Shown: positions 15,001-22,980, counted from the first letter of the stretch. The stretch is 25,706 nucleotides of DNA from CAMCFD01 sp965661355 (GCA_965661355.1 CBFIDI010000023.1:1-25706); one strand, 5' to 3'. Made by a program: numbers and translations. Notes: generated by a model from the sequence alone, not told the origin.

Positions 15001-15382
15001 AAATTATTATCAAAAAAGTTACGATCAACGCTTTGTTAGGCTTTGTAAAATAGATAAATTGATTTTTGAAAGACGAAGATTATTAAAAAAGAATACTTGC
15101 CAAGCTTAATAAATTAAACTGATAATAAATTTATTATTAAGAACAAAGTCACAGCCAACACTGCGCCGGGTTTTTGGTGATGAGTTTATTAATCAAATTA
15201 TTGCAGATAAATTGGCTTTTAAAGCTGGAATTTGGCATCATATATGAAAAATAACTGAACATAAATTCAATAATAGGCAAAATAGTTTATATGATATTTT
15301 GCTAAAATTGACCAAGATAAATTCTTTTTACCAAGCTAAAACCGTAATATTTAAAGATTGGGCTTGTCATCAAAACCCATAA
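15001..15382 (+). pseudogene. Best-preserved copy of a decayed dispersed coding repeat
   Basis: This fills most of the 14830-15350 gap. One plus-strand frame (about 15002-15105) reads YYQKSYDQRFVRLCKIDK, then LIFERRRLLKKNTCQ. After a frame change, a second runs from 15113: KSQPTLRRVFGDEF, INQIIADKLAFKAGIWHHI, a TGA stop at 15245-15247, then KITEHKFNNRQNSLYDILLK and on to a TAA at 15380-15382. The end overlaps the 3' end of the minus-strand gene at 15351. Parts of the same sequence recur at 812-971, 12472-12540 and 12595-12729, where PTLRRVFGDEF-like residues are kept despite DNA divergence, so the ancestor was probably protein-coding on this strand. I do not recognise the family; a mobile or multicopy gene is likely. 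Confidence 0.5.
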
Positions 15383-15722
15383 TTTCGTTAATTTTTTTTA
15401 CATGGCGATCATTTTCTTCTTGCAACGCCCTTTTCTGCTCTGGACTCAAATTATTTAATCTTTCTTGCATCTTTCTTAACTCTCTACGAAAATTTTTTCT
15501 TGGGCTAACCGCCTTATCATCCCCATTTGAATCAAAATTTTCTCGTTTTGATTTCCTAATAATGTCATTTAATCTTTTATTTGGAACTATTGTTGGTTCT
15601 TTTTCGAGATATTCTTGAGTCTCGTTTTGCGTTATAATTTTTTGATTCGAAGCTTTTGAAGATAGAGTCAAAAGAAAAAAGGCCGATATTGCAACTAAAG
15701 TTACACTATATAAATTTCTCAT
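15351..15722 (-). CDS. Small secreted (periplasmic) hypothetical protein
   Basis: Residues 1 to about 24 (MRNLYSVTLVAISAFFLLTL then SSKA) are a clear Sec signal peptide with a likely cut after SKA, leaving a mature protein of about 100 residues. The mature part is charged and helical, with RKNFRRELRKMQERLNNLSP at about 73-92 and then EQKRALQEENDRHVKKI. The LSPEQ element inside an amphipathic helix recalls LTxxQ/Spy-like periplasmic proteins, but the match is too short to assign. The frame extends two codons upstream to a TTG; the ATG at 15720-15722 gives the normal signal-peptide start and is preferred (123 residues). It lies 311 nt downstream of pstA on the same strand, so a shared transcript is possible but unproven. 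Its 3' end overlaps the decayed repeat. Confidence 0.65.
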   Translation of the reverse strand: MRNLYSVTLVAISAFFLLTLSSKASNQKIITQNETQEYLEKEPTIVPNKRLNDIIRKSKRENFDSNGDDKAVSPRKNFRRELRKMQERLNNLSPEQKRALQEENDRHVKKINEIMGFDDKPNL

Positions 15723-16033
15723 TTGCAAGTAAAATAAATTAACTTTTTAATATTACACCAAAATATGCACTTTAAACATAAATAAAATATTATTTTTTAT
15801 ATTAACTTAAAATATATATCTTAAATTACATAATTTATAATTAAAAATATAAATTCAAATTATTATTAAAGTTTTATAAAATCTAAGAATTTAATTAAAC
15901 CTTGTAAAGTGAGACAGAAAAATATTTAAATCCAAAGAGTTATTTCAAGCCTTTTTGCGTCACTAAGTTAGTTATATTTGCTAATTAAATTTTACAAAAT
16001 TAGACTTGCAAAAACTTTTTATAATAAAAAAAA
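15723..16033. other. Intergenic gap between the small secreted gene and pstA
   Basis: 311 nt, very AT-rich. pstB or phoU would be expected here if the pst operon were standard, but no frame on either strand resembles them. I see no terminator with a U-tract and no RNA gene. Confidence 0.5.
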
Positions 16034-17305
16034 TTACCACTTTCTTTCAAATTTTTTGCGCAGCAATATTGCAACCATATTAAAAAATACTAAAAATACT
16101 AGCAAAACCATTATTGCCGCCGAAGTTTTAGAAGCAAAACCTATTTCTGGACTATCGGACCACAAAAAAATCTGTACCGGAAGCACAGTGGTTGGGTCGA
16201 AGAAATTTCTTGGTATATCAGCAATAAACGCTACCATTCCTATCATAAGAAGCGGCGCAGTTTCGCCAAGAGCGCGTGAAATTGCAAGAATTGTTCCAGT
16301 CATAATTCCGGGAATTGAAAGCGGCAATAAATGATGTAAAATCACCTGCATTTTCGATGCACCCAACGCTGTTGCACCATCACGAATTGAAGCAGGAATA
16401 GTTCTAATAGTATTTCTAGTAGCAATAATAACTATGGGCAAAACTAGCATTGACAAAGTCATTCCACCAACCAGAGCCGAAGACCTTGGCAAACTCATAA
16501 ATTGTAAATAAACTGTCAAACCAAGTAACCCATATATAATAGACGGAATTGCCGCCAAATTATTGATTGAAATTTCGATTATATCAGTAATTTTATTTTT
16601 TGGCGCATATTCCTCTAGATAAAAAGCACACATTACACCGATTGGAAATGACAAAATCAGAAATATAACCATAGTTAAAAAAGATCCAACTAAACTTGCC
16701 GCAATTCCTGCTGATTCTGGCTCGCGCGAGTCTGGATTTTTAAAAAAACCAATATTAAAAAATTCTTCAATTTGTCCAGTTTGAACCAAAGAATCAATAC
16801 GCGAGATTTCTTGAGCGCTAAATGGTGCTGAAATATTATATTTTAGATAGACATCAACCTTTGAAGATACATCAAGCCATAATTTTTGCTTTGTATTGAT
16901 ATAATCAAAATTATCTTGCAAAATATCACGCAAAATAAAATCGGCATTGTCACTGATAATGCGATAAATATCTTTTAACTCTTTTTGCGAACGCGATTGT
17001 GGAAATTTCGACCTTAAAGATTGCCTTATTAAACCTATAAAGCTAATTTGCTCAACAAGACTTTCTTTTGACAATTTGTCGAAATTTTGATCTAATTCAG
17101 AATTAGCTACAATATTTTGTTTGTCAAAGTTAATTTCAAGGGCAATTTTATGAGTATAAAAAGACTTGTGACCTTTGAATATTATCACCGATAAGAAAAT
17201 CATCAAAAAAGCTAATGAAAAAGCAATGGCCATTGCGCCGTAAATTTTAAATCTTTTTTCTTTTTTGTATCTTTTGTGTAAATTTTGCGCTACTAAATCG
17301 CTCAT
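16034..17305 (-). CDS. pstA: Phosphate ABC transporter permease PstA
   Basis: Inner-membrane subunit of the PstSCAB high-affinity phosphate importer. TM1 is at about 21-43, followed by a 150-residue periplasmic region (about 45-200) like the DUF3333 extension found on alphaproteobacterial PstA. The permease core spans about 203-415. The EAA loop that contacts the PstB ATPase reads DGATALGASKMQVILHHLLP at 309-328, followed by SRALGETAPLL at 343-353. AIPSIIYGLLGL at 252-263 is the usual PstA core motif. At 423 residues it is normal for the extended type. The ATG follows the pstC stop by 2 nt, with any Shine-Dalgarno inside the pstC end, so translation is coupled. No pstB follows. Confidence 0.95.
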   Translation of the reverse strand: MSDLVAQNLHKRYKKEKRFKIYGAMAIAFSLAFLMIFLSVIIFKGHKSFYTHKIALEINFDKQNIVANSELDQNFDKLSKESLVEQISFIGLIRQSLRSKFPQSRSQKELKDIYRIISDNADFILRDILQDNFDYINTKQKLWLDVSSKVDVYLKYNISAPFSAQEISRIDSLVQTGQIEEFFNIGFFKNPDSREPESAGIAASLVGSFLTMVIFLILSFPIGVMCAFYLEEYAPKNKITDIIEISINNLAAIPSIIYGLLGLTVYLQFMSLPRSSALVGGMTLSMLVLPIVIIATRNTIRTIPASIRDGATALGASKMQVILHHLLPLSIPGIMTGTILAISRALGETAPLLMIGMVAFIADIPRNFFDPTTVLPVQIFLWSDSPEIGFASKTSAAIMVLLVFLVFFNMVAILLRKKFERKW

Positions 17306-17307
17306 GG

Positions 17308-18522
17308 TTAGTCTTTTTTATATTTTCTCATCACATAAAGCGCAATGATATTAAAGATAAAAGTAATAACAAACAAAACCAGCGCCAGAGCAAAAGCAGA
17401 TAATGTCTTTGCGCTGTCAAATTCTTGATCACCAACAAGCAATGTCACAATTTGTGCCGTTGCTGTTGTTACGGAGTTAAGTGGGTTAAATGTTAAATTA
17501 GCAACTAATCCTGCTGCCATGGTAACGATCATAGTTTCACCAATCGCCCTTGAAAATGCTAAAATTACAGCGCTTATTATTGAAGGCATGGCCTTAGGAA
17601 TTACCACTTTTTTTATCATTTCCGATTTTGTACTTCCTAAAGCCAAAGCGCCATCTTTTAAATAAGTCGGTACCGAGTTAAGGGCGTCGTCAGTTAAGGA
17701 TAAAATAAAAGGAACAATCATAATTCCCATAACAAAACCAGCGGCTAGAGCGCTTTCGGAAGCAACATCGATACCAAAAAGGCCAAAACCACTTCTAAAA
17801 AAAGGCGCCACCGCAGAAACCGCAAAATAACCATAAACAACCGTTGGCACCCCAGCCAAAATTTCTAAAACCGGCTTAAGATAATCTCTCGATTTTGAAC
17901 CCGCATAAAAAGATAGAAAAACCGCCGCCATAATGCCAATTGGTACAGAAATAAAAATTGCCACAAATGTTATAAGTAGCGTTCCTAGTAAAACCGGAAT
18001 TACACCAAAAGAGCTTTCAGCAGCGGCCTGACCTTCATGAATTGAAGTTTGAGGGTTCCATTTTAAGCCAAATAAAAATTCAGATATATTAACCTTGTCA
18101 AAAAATCTTAAAGATTCAAGTAAAATTGAAGCGGTAATGGCAATTGTAATTAAAATTCCGATTAACGCCGTCATCATCATAACAAATTTCAGCGAAGATT
18201 CGAGGTGAGATTTAGCGTTAAAACCCCTTTGAAAAAGGTAATTAATTAAAAAAAAGTTAGCTAAAATCAATATTCCAAATAAAATATATTGACTTTTTTG
18301 CGAAATACCAACAAAGCAAAGCAAAGCAAATAAAATTAAACCCCACAAAACAAAGCAATATGAATAATGATGTGACAATGAAGAAAATCGTACTTTGGTT
18401 TTTTGATCAGAGCCTGAATTTATTTTTATATCGCTATAATCAACATTTCTTTGATTGTTGAATTTTGAATTTAAGACATAAGCCAAGAAGCCAACAATCA
18501 GAAGCGAAACTACAAAACCCAT
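17308..18522 (-). CDS. pstC: Phosphate ABC transporter permease PstC
   Basis: Partner permease of PstA. There is a hydrophobic N-terminal helix (3-18) and two more helices at about 53-96 before the conserved core, which starts near 112. The core shows GLKWNPQ at 152-158, LLGTLLITFVAIFISVPIG at 178-196, ILAGVPTVVYGYFA at 221-234, the EAA loop DGALALGSTKSEMIKKVVIP at 290-309, and SRAIGETMIVTMAAG at 324-338. These are typical PstC positions. The 404-residue length fits an extended alphaproteobacterial form. It is first in the pstC-pstA unit, with its own promoter at 18569-18597. The periplasmic binding protein PstS, PstB and PhoU are not in the window. Confidence 0.94.
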   Translation of the reverse strand: MGFVVSLLIVGFLAYVLNSKFNNQRNVDYSDIKINSGSDQKTKVRFSSLSHHYSYCFVLWGLILFALLCFVGISQKSQYILFGILILANFFLINYLFQRGFNAKSHLESSLKFVMMMTALIGILITIAITASILLESLRFFDKVNISEFLFGLKWNPQTSIHEGQAAAESSFGVIPVLLGTLLITFVAIFISVPIGIMAAVFLSFYAGSKSRDYLKPVLEILAGVPTVVYGYFAVSAVAPFFRSGFGLFGIDVASESALAAGFVMGIMIVPFILSLTDDALNSVPTYLKDGALALGSTKSEMIKKVVIPKAMPSIISAVILAFSRAIGETMIVTMAAGLVANLTFNPLNSVTTATAQIVTLLVGDQEFDSAKTLSAFALALVLFVITFIFNIIALYVMRKYKKD

Positions 18523-18568
18523 AATTACTTTCTTTTAAATAAACAAATCTTTTTAATCATAGCGACTT

Positions 18569-18597
18569 ATTATAGTTTGCAAAATTAGTCAAATCAA
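18569..18597 (-). promoter_or_regulatory. Sigma-70 promoter for pstCA
   Basis: On the minus strand, TTGATT (18592-18597), a 17-nt spacer and TATAAT (18569-18574). The predicted start is near 18562 with a leader of about 40 nt. I see no clear Pho box. It lies interleaved with the plus-strand promoter at 18577-18605. Confidence 0.55.
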
Positions 18598-18605
18598 GAT
18601 ATAAT
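18577..18605 (+). promoter_or_regulatory. Sigma-70 promoter pointing toward rsmE
   Basis: TTGCAA (18577-18582), a 17-nt spacer and TATAAT (18600-18605). The predicted start near 18612 leaves about 308 nt before the rsmE ATG. The rest of the gap 18523-18919 holds two T-first inverted repeats (TTCTTTT...AAAAGAA near 18647-18677 and TTTTACTT...AAGTAAAA near 18703-18727) and no ORF I can support. A long leader or a small RNA is possible. Confidence 0.5.
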
Positions 18606-18919
18606 ACCAATTTCATTATTTAATTATTTTTTTAGATAAAATATTCTTTTAACGATAAATCTCAACTAAAAAAGAATGCATAAATCAAAATATACAAGGC
18701 TTTTACTTAAAATTTAAAGTAAAAAAATAAAGGCTAGTTACAAATATTACTTTTCAATACTAATTTAGACCAGATAATTTAATTAGTAAATTTGTTAAAA
18801 AAACAGGCCATAATATTTAATAATTAAATTATAACGGGCAATTTGGTTTTTATAAATAGAGCTTTAAATAAAGGGCAAATAAAAGACAGAGATTAGAATA
18901 AGTGAAAATTACAAAATTT

Positions 18920-19654
18920 ATGAGGAAAATAAGAGTTTTTATCGACCAGCCAGACTTAAAACCTGGTAAAAATTTGATTGTAAAAGATGGTAACCATCAT
19001 TATTTATCAAAAGTAATGAGGTTAAAAATTGGCGATGAAATAGAAATTTTTAATGGCAAGCAAGGTGATTTTAAAGCTACAACACAAGAAATAAACAAAA
19101 AGTCTCTTGAGTTATTAATTGTAAGTCAAATTAAGCAACAAGAAACTTCAAGCCCAGTAACCCTAGCTTTTGCGCCCGTGAAAAATGTCGGCATTGACTT
19201 TATTGCCAAAAAGGCAACTGAACTTGATATCGGCAAATTTCAACCAATTATTACTCGGCGCACAATAGTAGATAAAATTAACAATGATCGCTTTAAAGCA
19301 AATGTAAAAGAAGCGTGTGAGCAATGCGAGAGAAATTCTGTTCCAGTTATTTGCGACATTATTAAGCTTGAAAAATTCTTAGAGCAAGATTTTGAAAATA
19401 AAATTCTAATTTTATGTGACGAATCTTTAAATGGCCAAAAAGCAAGTAGCTTATTAGCAAAAATAAAGGAAAATACAACTAAAGACCAAGAAATAATTAT
19501 CTTTATTGGCCCCGAAGGCGGTTTTTCGCAAAATGAATTTGATAATTTTGACAAATTGAAGAATATCAATAAAATTAGCTTAGGAAAAAGAATATTAAGA
19601 GCCGATACCGCTATAATTAGTGCCCTAGCCCTAGTAAATGAATTTTTAAACTAA
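18920..19654 (+). CDS. rsmE: 16S rRNA m3U1498 methyltransferase RsmE
   Basis: SPOUT-class methyltransferase acting on U1498 of 16S rRNA in the 30S subunit. From the ATG at 18920 it has 244 residues and the standard opening MRKIRVFIDQP. HHYLSKVMRLKIGDEIEIFNG at 26-46 is the N-terminal PUA-like RNA-binding domain. The SAM-binding trefoil knot has IGPEGGFSQNEF at 196-207 and LGKRILRADTA at 221-231. ATELDIGKFQPI at 99-110 and ACEQCERN at 132-139 are family blocks. The frame extends to a GTG at 18902, but RsmE proteins begin at the MR(K/R)IR position, so the ATG is preferred. No strong Shine-Dalgarno is seen at either. Confidence 0.95.
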   Translation: MRKIRVFIDQPDLKPGKNLIVKDGNHHYLSKVMRLKIGDEIEIFNGKQGDFKATTQEINKKSLELLIVSQIKQQETSSPVTLAFAPVKNVGIDFIAKKATELDIGKFQPIITRRTIVDKINNDRFKANVKEACEQCERNSVPVICDIIKLEKFLEQDFENKILILCDESLNGQKASSLLAKIKENTTKDQEIIIFIGPEGGFSQNEFDNFDKLKNINKISLGKRILRADTAIISALALVNEFLN

Positions 19655-19706
19655 CAACCAACACCAACTGAGTCCAAAGTTAAGATAATCAATTGACTAA
19701 ATTGCG

Positions 19707-20657
19707 TTAACTATATTCAATTCCTCTTTCTTTTTCAACCGACAAGAATAAATATGCTAACAAATTAAAAGAAACAGCCATAAATAAAATATTTATGATA
19801 CTTTTAGAAAAGTCTAAAAAATATATCATACCATATGAAACGTTAACAAGGTTTAAAAGATTATCATCGCCAATTATAAGATATTTTAGTAAAAATAAGA
19901 ATTCCAATCTAGAAAATAAAGTAACTATAGCCGAGAATATGGCGACAATAATAAAAAACAGTAAAATATTATATATATTAACTAATATAATATTTTTAAA
20001 CATATATAACTTATTGCCTTTAGTCATTTTAATTGAATAAAATAAAGATTTTTTTACAGATAAATCTTTATAAAAAAGAGATGGTAATAAAAAGTAAACA
20101 TAAATAACATAAATTACAGCAAAAACAATAAATAAAAGCAGGGCTATCACGAAAGAAGAATCGGAAGATAAAAAGCTAGAGAAAGCCAAGTAAAGCGCAT
20201 ATGACACCAAAGATGCTATGGCAAGATAAGAAAGTGCAATTAATATAAATTTAACAATTTTAAAGAAATAACCTAAAGAATATTTTAAGGCCTTTAAAAA
20301 TCCAGCGAAACCGCCTTTTAAATTAAGCATATGTTGCCTTGAAATTTCTAAAAACCCAATACTGTTAACGGCGGCATAAAAAGACAAAGAAAGTAAGACA
20401 TAAAAAGCCACAAAAACTATCAATAATAAATTTTTTGCCCAAAGCAAGCTTGAAAATCCATAAAGATTATAACCGTTAGTTAAGTCAACAGCAAGATTGT
20501 TAAAAATCCAAATTGCACCCAAAATAAATAATGTCAACCAAATATAAGAGACTAAAGCAATACCAATATAGCCAAAAATTCTTTTGTAAGAAGCGGTTAA
20601 ACATATTTTATAAATTGCAAAGGAAGAAGAATTCTTGTTAAATTCAATATTAGGCAT
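19707..20657 (-). CDS. Hypothetical six-helix integral membrane protein
   Basis: Not recognised. The 316 residues contain about six hydrophobic segments, near 27-52, 74-98, 132-160, 167-195, 219-246 and 286-306, with short polar loops. The stretch PSLFYKDLSVKKSLFYSIKM at about 193-212 (helix end, then a cytoplasmic amphipathic loop) resembles the DUF975 or glycerophosphodiester-phosphodiesterase membrane-domain style of protein, but no diagnostic motif is visible. Phe, Ile and Leu content is very high. It lies 57 nt downstream of the aminotransferase gene on the same strand and converges on rsmE, leaving only 52 nt between them. A weak internal promoter may precede it. Confidence 0.7.
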   Translation of the reverse strand: MPNIEFNKNSSSFAIYKICLTASYKRIFGYIGIALVSYIWLTLFILGAIWIFNNLAVDLTNGYNLYGFSSLLWAKNLLLIVFVAFYVLLSLSFYAAVNSIGFLEISRQHMLNLKGGFAGFLKALKYSLGYFFKIVKFILIALSYLAIASLVSYALYLAFSSFLSSDSSFVIALLLFIVFAVIYVIYVYFLLPSLFYKDLSVKKSLFYSIKMTKGNKLYMFKNIILVNIYNILLFFIIVAIFSAIVTLFSRLEFLFLLKYLIIGDDNLLNLVNVSYGMIYFLDFSKSIINILFMAVSFNLLAYLFLSVEKERGIEYS

Positions 20658-20694
20658 TTTGATAATTTCGAATTAATTTACTATATTAATTAAA

Positions 20695-20722
20695 ATAGTA
20701 GATAACAAAATTAATTAATCAA
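20695..20722 (-). promoter_or_regulatory. Weak candidate promoter before the membrane-protein gene
   Basis: On the minus strand, TTGATT (20717-20722), a 16-nt spacer and TACTAT (20695-20700). It overlaps the last codons of the aminotransferase gene. Co-transcription with that gene is the alternative. Confidence 0.3.
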
Positions 20723-21905
20723 GAAAAACCTTTTTAAGACTCTGCGCCGCAGCAATTATTTTATCTTCATCATGAATTAAAGAAAACCTTACAAATCCTT
20801 CGCCATTTTCACCAAAACCACTTCCCGGAGAAAGTGCAACGCCGGCTTTTTCAATTAACATTTTACAAAATTCAAATGAAGTTAAATTAGAAAATTTTTC
20901 AGGAATTTTAAGCCAGACAAACATAGTCGCCTTTGGCTTTTCAACCTTCCAACCAAGATCTTTATCTAAAATTTTTATTAAAAAGTCAGCGCGTTTTTGA
21001 TATTTTATACGCAAATTACTAAGATAAATATCGCTTTTTTCTTTATCTTCAAAACATTTTGCCAGCGTTATTTGAAGAGGGGCAAAGCTTCCATAATCTA
21101 AATATGATTTCATTTTATGAAGAGCCTTAATCAATTCACTATTGCCAGCAACAAGGCCAACTCTGGTTCCGGCAAAGCAAAAAGTTTTACTAACCGAACA
21201 AAATTCAACCGCAACTTCTTTCGCTCCTTTAACTTCTAAGATAGAATGCGGCTTGTTAGCTTCTCCAAAATAAATTTCAGAATATGCTATATCTGAAATT
21301 ATATAAATTTCATGCAAGCGACAAAAATCAACAAGTTCTTGATAAAAATCAAGCGTCACAATTTCTCCCGTGGGGTTTGAAGGATAACTAACCACAATTG
21401 CCGTTGGCTTTTTATCAGAACTTTCAACCAATTTCTTGAATTTTAAAAAATATTCATCCGAACTCAAAGCGTCAATTCTTTTAACTGCACTTTTTGCTAT
21501 TACAAAACCAAAATTGTGAATTGGATAAGAAGGATTTGGCGCCACAATATAACCTTCATCGTCCGAAATAGCTGTTGCCAAACTTGTTATCCCTTCTTTA
21601 ACACCAATTGTCACCAAGCTTTCATTTTTATAATTTAGCTCAACGCCAAATCGTCTTTTATAATAGGCGCAGAATGCTTTTTTTAATTCGTCAATTCCTC
21701 CAACTTTAGAATAACCATAAAGCTTCGGATTTTTCACAAGCTTGGCCAATTCTTCCATCGCAAATTCCGGCGGCGATAAATCTGGGTTCCCCATTCCAAA
21801 ATCGATAATCTCTTTACCTTGTTCAATTTCTTTAACTTTAAGTTCATGAATCGCTTCAAAAAGGTAAGGTGGAAGCTTGGTTGTTGAAAAAAAGTCAGTT
21901 TTCAT
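20715..21905 (-). CDS. alaC: AlaC-type PLP-dependent aminotransferase (class I)
   Basis: Fold-type I aminotransferase closest to the AlaC (glutamate-pyruvate) group, near LL-diaminopimelate and aspartate aminotransferases. The 396 residues open LPPYLFEAIHELK, then IIDFGMGNPDLSPP at 33-46. GYSKVGGIDELKKAFCAYYK at 64-83 and VAPNPSYPIH at 121-130 are strongly AlaC-like. PLP contacts are N177 in SYPSNPTGE, D205 and Y208 in ISDIAYSE, and the Schiff-base lysine K240 in SVSKTFCFAGTRVG. The last differs from the commoner SKSYNMPGWRxG form, so substrate preference may be shifted. The substrate-carboxylate arginine is in GFVRFSL near 370. It is the first gene of a likely two-gene unit and has a good promoter at 21947-21975. 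Confidence 0.85.
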   Translation of the reverse strand: MKTDFFSTTKLPPYLFEAIHELKVKEIEQGKEIIDFGMGNPDLSPPEFAMEELAKLVKNPKLYGYSKVGGIDELKKAFCAYYKRRFGVELNYKNESLVTIGVKEGITSLATAISDDEGYIVAPNPSYPIHNFGFVIAKSAVKRIDALSSDEYFLKFKKLVESSDKKPTAIVVSYPSNPTGEIVTLDFYQELVDFCRLHEIYIISDIAYSEIYFGEANKPHSILEVKGAKEVAVEFCSVSKTFCFAGTRVGLVAGNSELIKALHKMKSYLDYGSFAPLQITLAKCFEDKEKSDIYLSNLRIKYQKRADFLIKILDKDLGWKVEKPKATMFVWLKIPEKFSNLTSFEFCKMLIEKAGVALSPGSGFGENGEGFVRFSLIHDEDKIIAAAQSLKKVFLD

Positions 21906-21946
21906 ATTTAAATATCGAATAATTTTTTGAATATCTTTAAAGGGTT

Positions 21947-21975
21947 ATTATATATGGGGCCACGGGGAAATTCAA
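21947..21975 (-). promoter_or_regulatory. Sigma-70 promoter for the aminotransferase, with GC-rich spacer
   Basis: On the minus strand, TTGAAT (21970-21975), a 17-nt spacer and TATAAT (21947-21952). The spacer contains CCCCGTGGCCCC, strikingly GC-rich for this genome. The predicted start near 21940 leaves a leader of about 35 nt. Confidence 0.55.
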
Positions 21976-22206
21976 ATGATTTTTTTGCAGATGAACGCAA
22001 TAAACAACAAATTCTAACTTTTTATTAGGTTTTAGCTTGCTCTAGAAAAGAACGAAGTGAAAAGGGAATGTAGATTTTTTTTATTGGCGCACAATGTATA
22101 AATTTTGTACATACCACTAATTTGAAGAAAATAATAAAATTATTGATTAAATTAATAAAAATGGTGTTATGTCTGTTAAGTTAGATATTTACAATAATTT
22201 CTTGAA

Positions 22207-22515
22207 ATGGATATATTAAATTATAATTTTTTCGAAAATCTTAAAAAAAATGATTTTATAGAAGAAATTTGGATTTTTGGATCACGAGCTAGAAATGACA
22301 ATCAAAAAAGATCAGACATCGACATCGCTATATCTTGCCCAAAAGCAAATTAAAAAAATTGGCTAGAAATTTTAGAAATAATTGATAATGCTGATACTTT
22401 ATTAAAAATTGATTGTATTAGACTTGACGAATTAAAAGAAAATTCTGAAATTAGAAACAACATTCTAAAAGAAGGAAAAAAATCTATGACTCTGAAACAG
22501 AATATGTTTGATTGA
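22207..22515 (+). pseudogene. Broken MNT-domain nucleotidyltransferase (MntA-type antitoxin)
   Basis: This lies in the 21906-22542 gap, which otherwise holds only the aminotransferase promoter. The frame reads FIEEIWIFGSRARND, then QKRSDIDIAI, which is the minimal nucleotidyltransferase signature GSRARG-x-SDID with both metal-binding aspartates. It then meets an in-frame TAA at 22351-22353. The same frame continues afterwards with sensible sequence (NWLEILEIIDNADTLLKIDC, IRLDELKENSEI, ILKEGKK). At the 7-A run 22476-22482 one base appears lost; restoring it gives the family-like end KEGKKIYDSE. So there is one nonsense and one frameshift lesion. MNT proteins usually pair with a HEPN toxin (MntA-HepT); no HEPN gene is visible on either side. 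Readthrough is possible but unlikely with two lesions. Confidence 0.75.
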
Positions 22516-22542
22516 GTATTTTTGAAAATTCTTCTATCAGCA

Positions 22543-22980
22543 CTATTTTATTCTTAGATATTTTTCAAGTTTTTCTCCGGATATTAAAGGTAGTTTCTCA
22601 AAATATTCTATTAGAATTTTGTATTCAGGAAGTTCGTTTAAAGTTTTTTCATGATCAAAAATTTCTCCATCGGACTTAAAAGACCCTATTGACCGAAGAT
22701 TATGTTCAATATCACAAAAAAAACTCTCTATTTCTTTCCCAAACAAAAACTTTTTAGAAAAGCATTTTTCATTTAAAGATATTAAAAAATTATCTTTATA
22801 ACCCCTCTCTAAATATATCTTTCTAGATATATAAATAAGATTCTCATAAACTTCAAATCTCTTATCAAATAAGTCCTGTTTTCTTTGATTTTCAGCGGTT
22901 CTCGATTGCCAAAAAGTAAATACTCCAATTGCAATAAAATTCAAAGTAGTTATAATTAATGCTATAATTTCAATATTCAT
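22543..22980 (-). CDS. Small hypothetical protein with N-terminal membrane anchor
   Basis: 145 residues. Residues 5-24 (IIALIITTLNFIAIGVFTFW) are one transmembrane segment, followed by QSRTAENQRKQDLFDKRFEV at 25-44 and then YENLIY. A membrane helix followed by a Q-K-DLFDKRxxVYE helix is a layout I associate with widespread small hypothetical proteins of unknown function. The remainder is a charged, helical cytoplasmic domain without catalytic motifs. AGGA on the minus strand, about 10 nt upstream, supports the ATG at 22978-22980. It converges on the broken nucleotidyltransferase with under 30 nt between them, and a decayed frame ends just upstream of it. A defence-island or accessory origin is plausible from context but unproven. 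Confidence 0.6.
   Translation of the reverse strand: MNIEIIALIITTLNFIAIGVFTFWQSRTAENQRKQDLFDKRFEVYENLIYISRKIYLERGYKDNFLISLNEKCFSKKFLFGKEIESFFCDIEHNLRSIGSFKSDGEIFDHEKTLNELPEYKILIEYFEKLPLISGEKLEKYLRIK

Noticed and set aside
15723..15728. TTG start two codons upstream for the small secreted protein
   Set aside because: The ATG at 15720-15722 gives a standard signal peptide start (MRNLYS).
18902..18919. GTG start for RsmE
   Set aside because: RsmE proteins begin at the MR(K/R)IR position, which is the ATG at 18920; no better Shine-Dalgarno supports the GTG.
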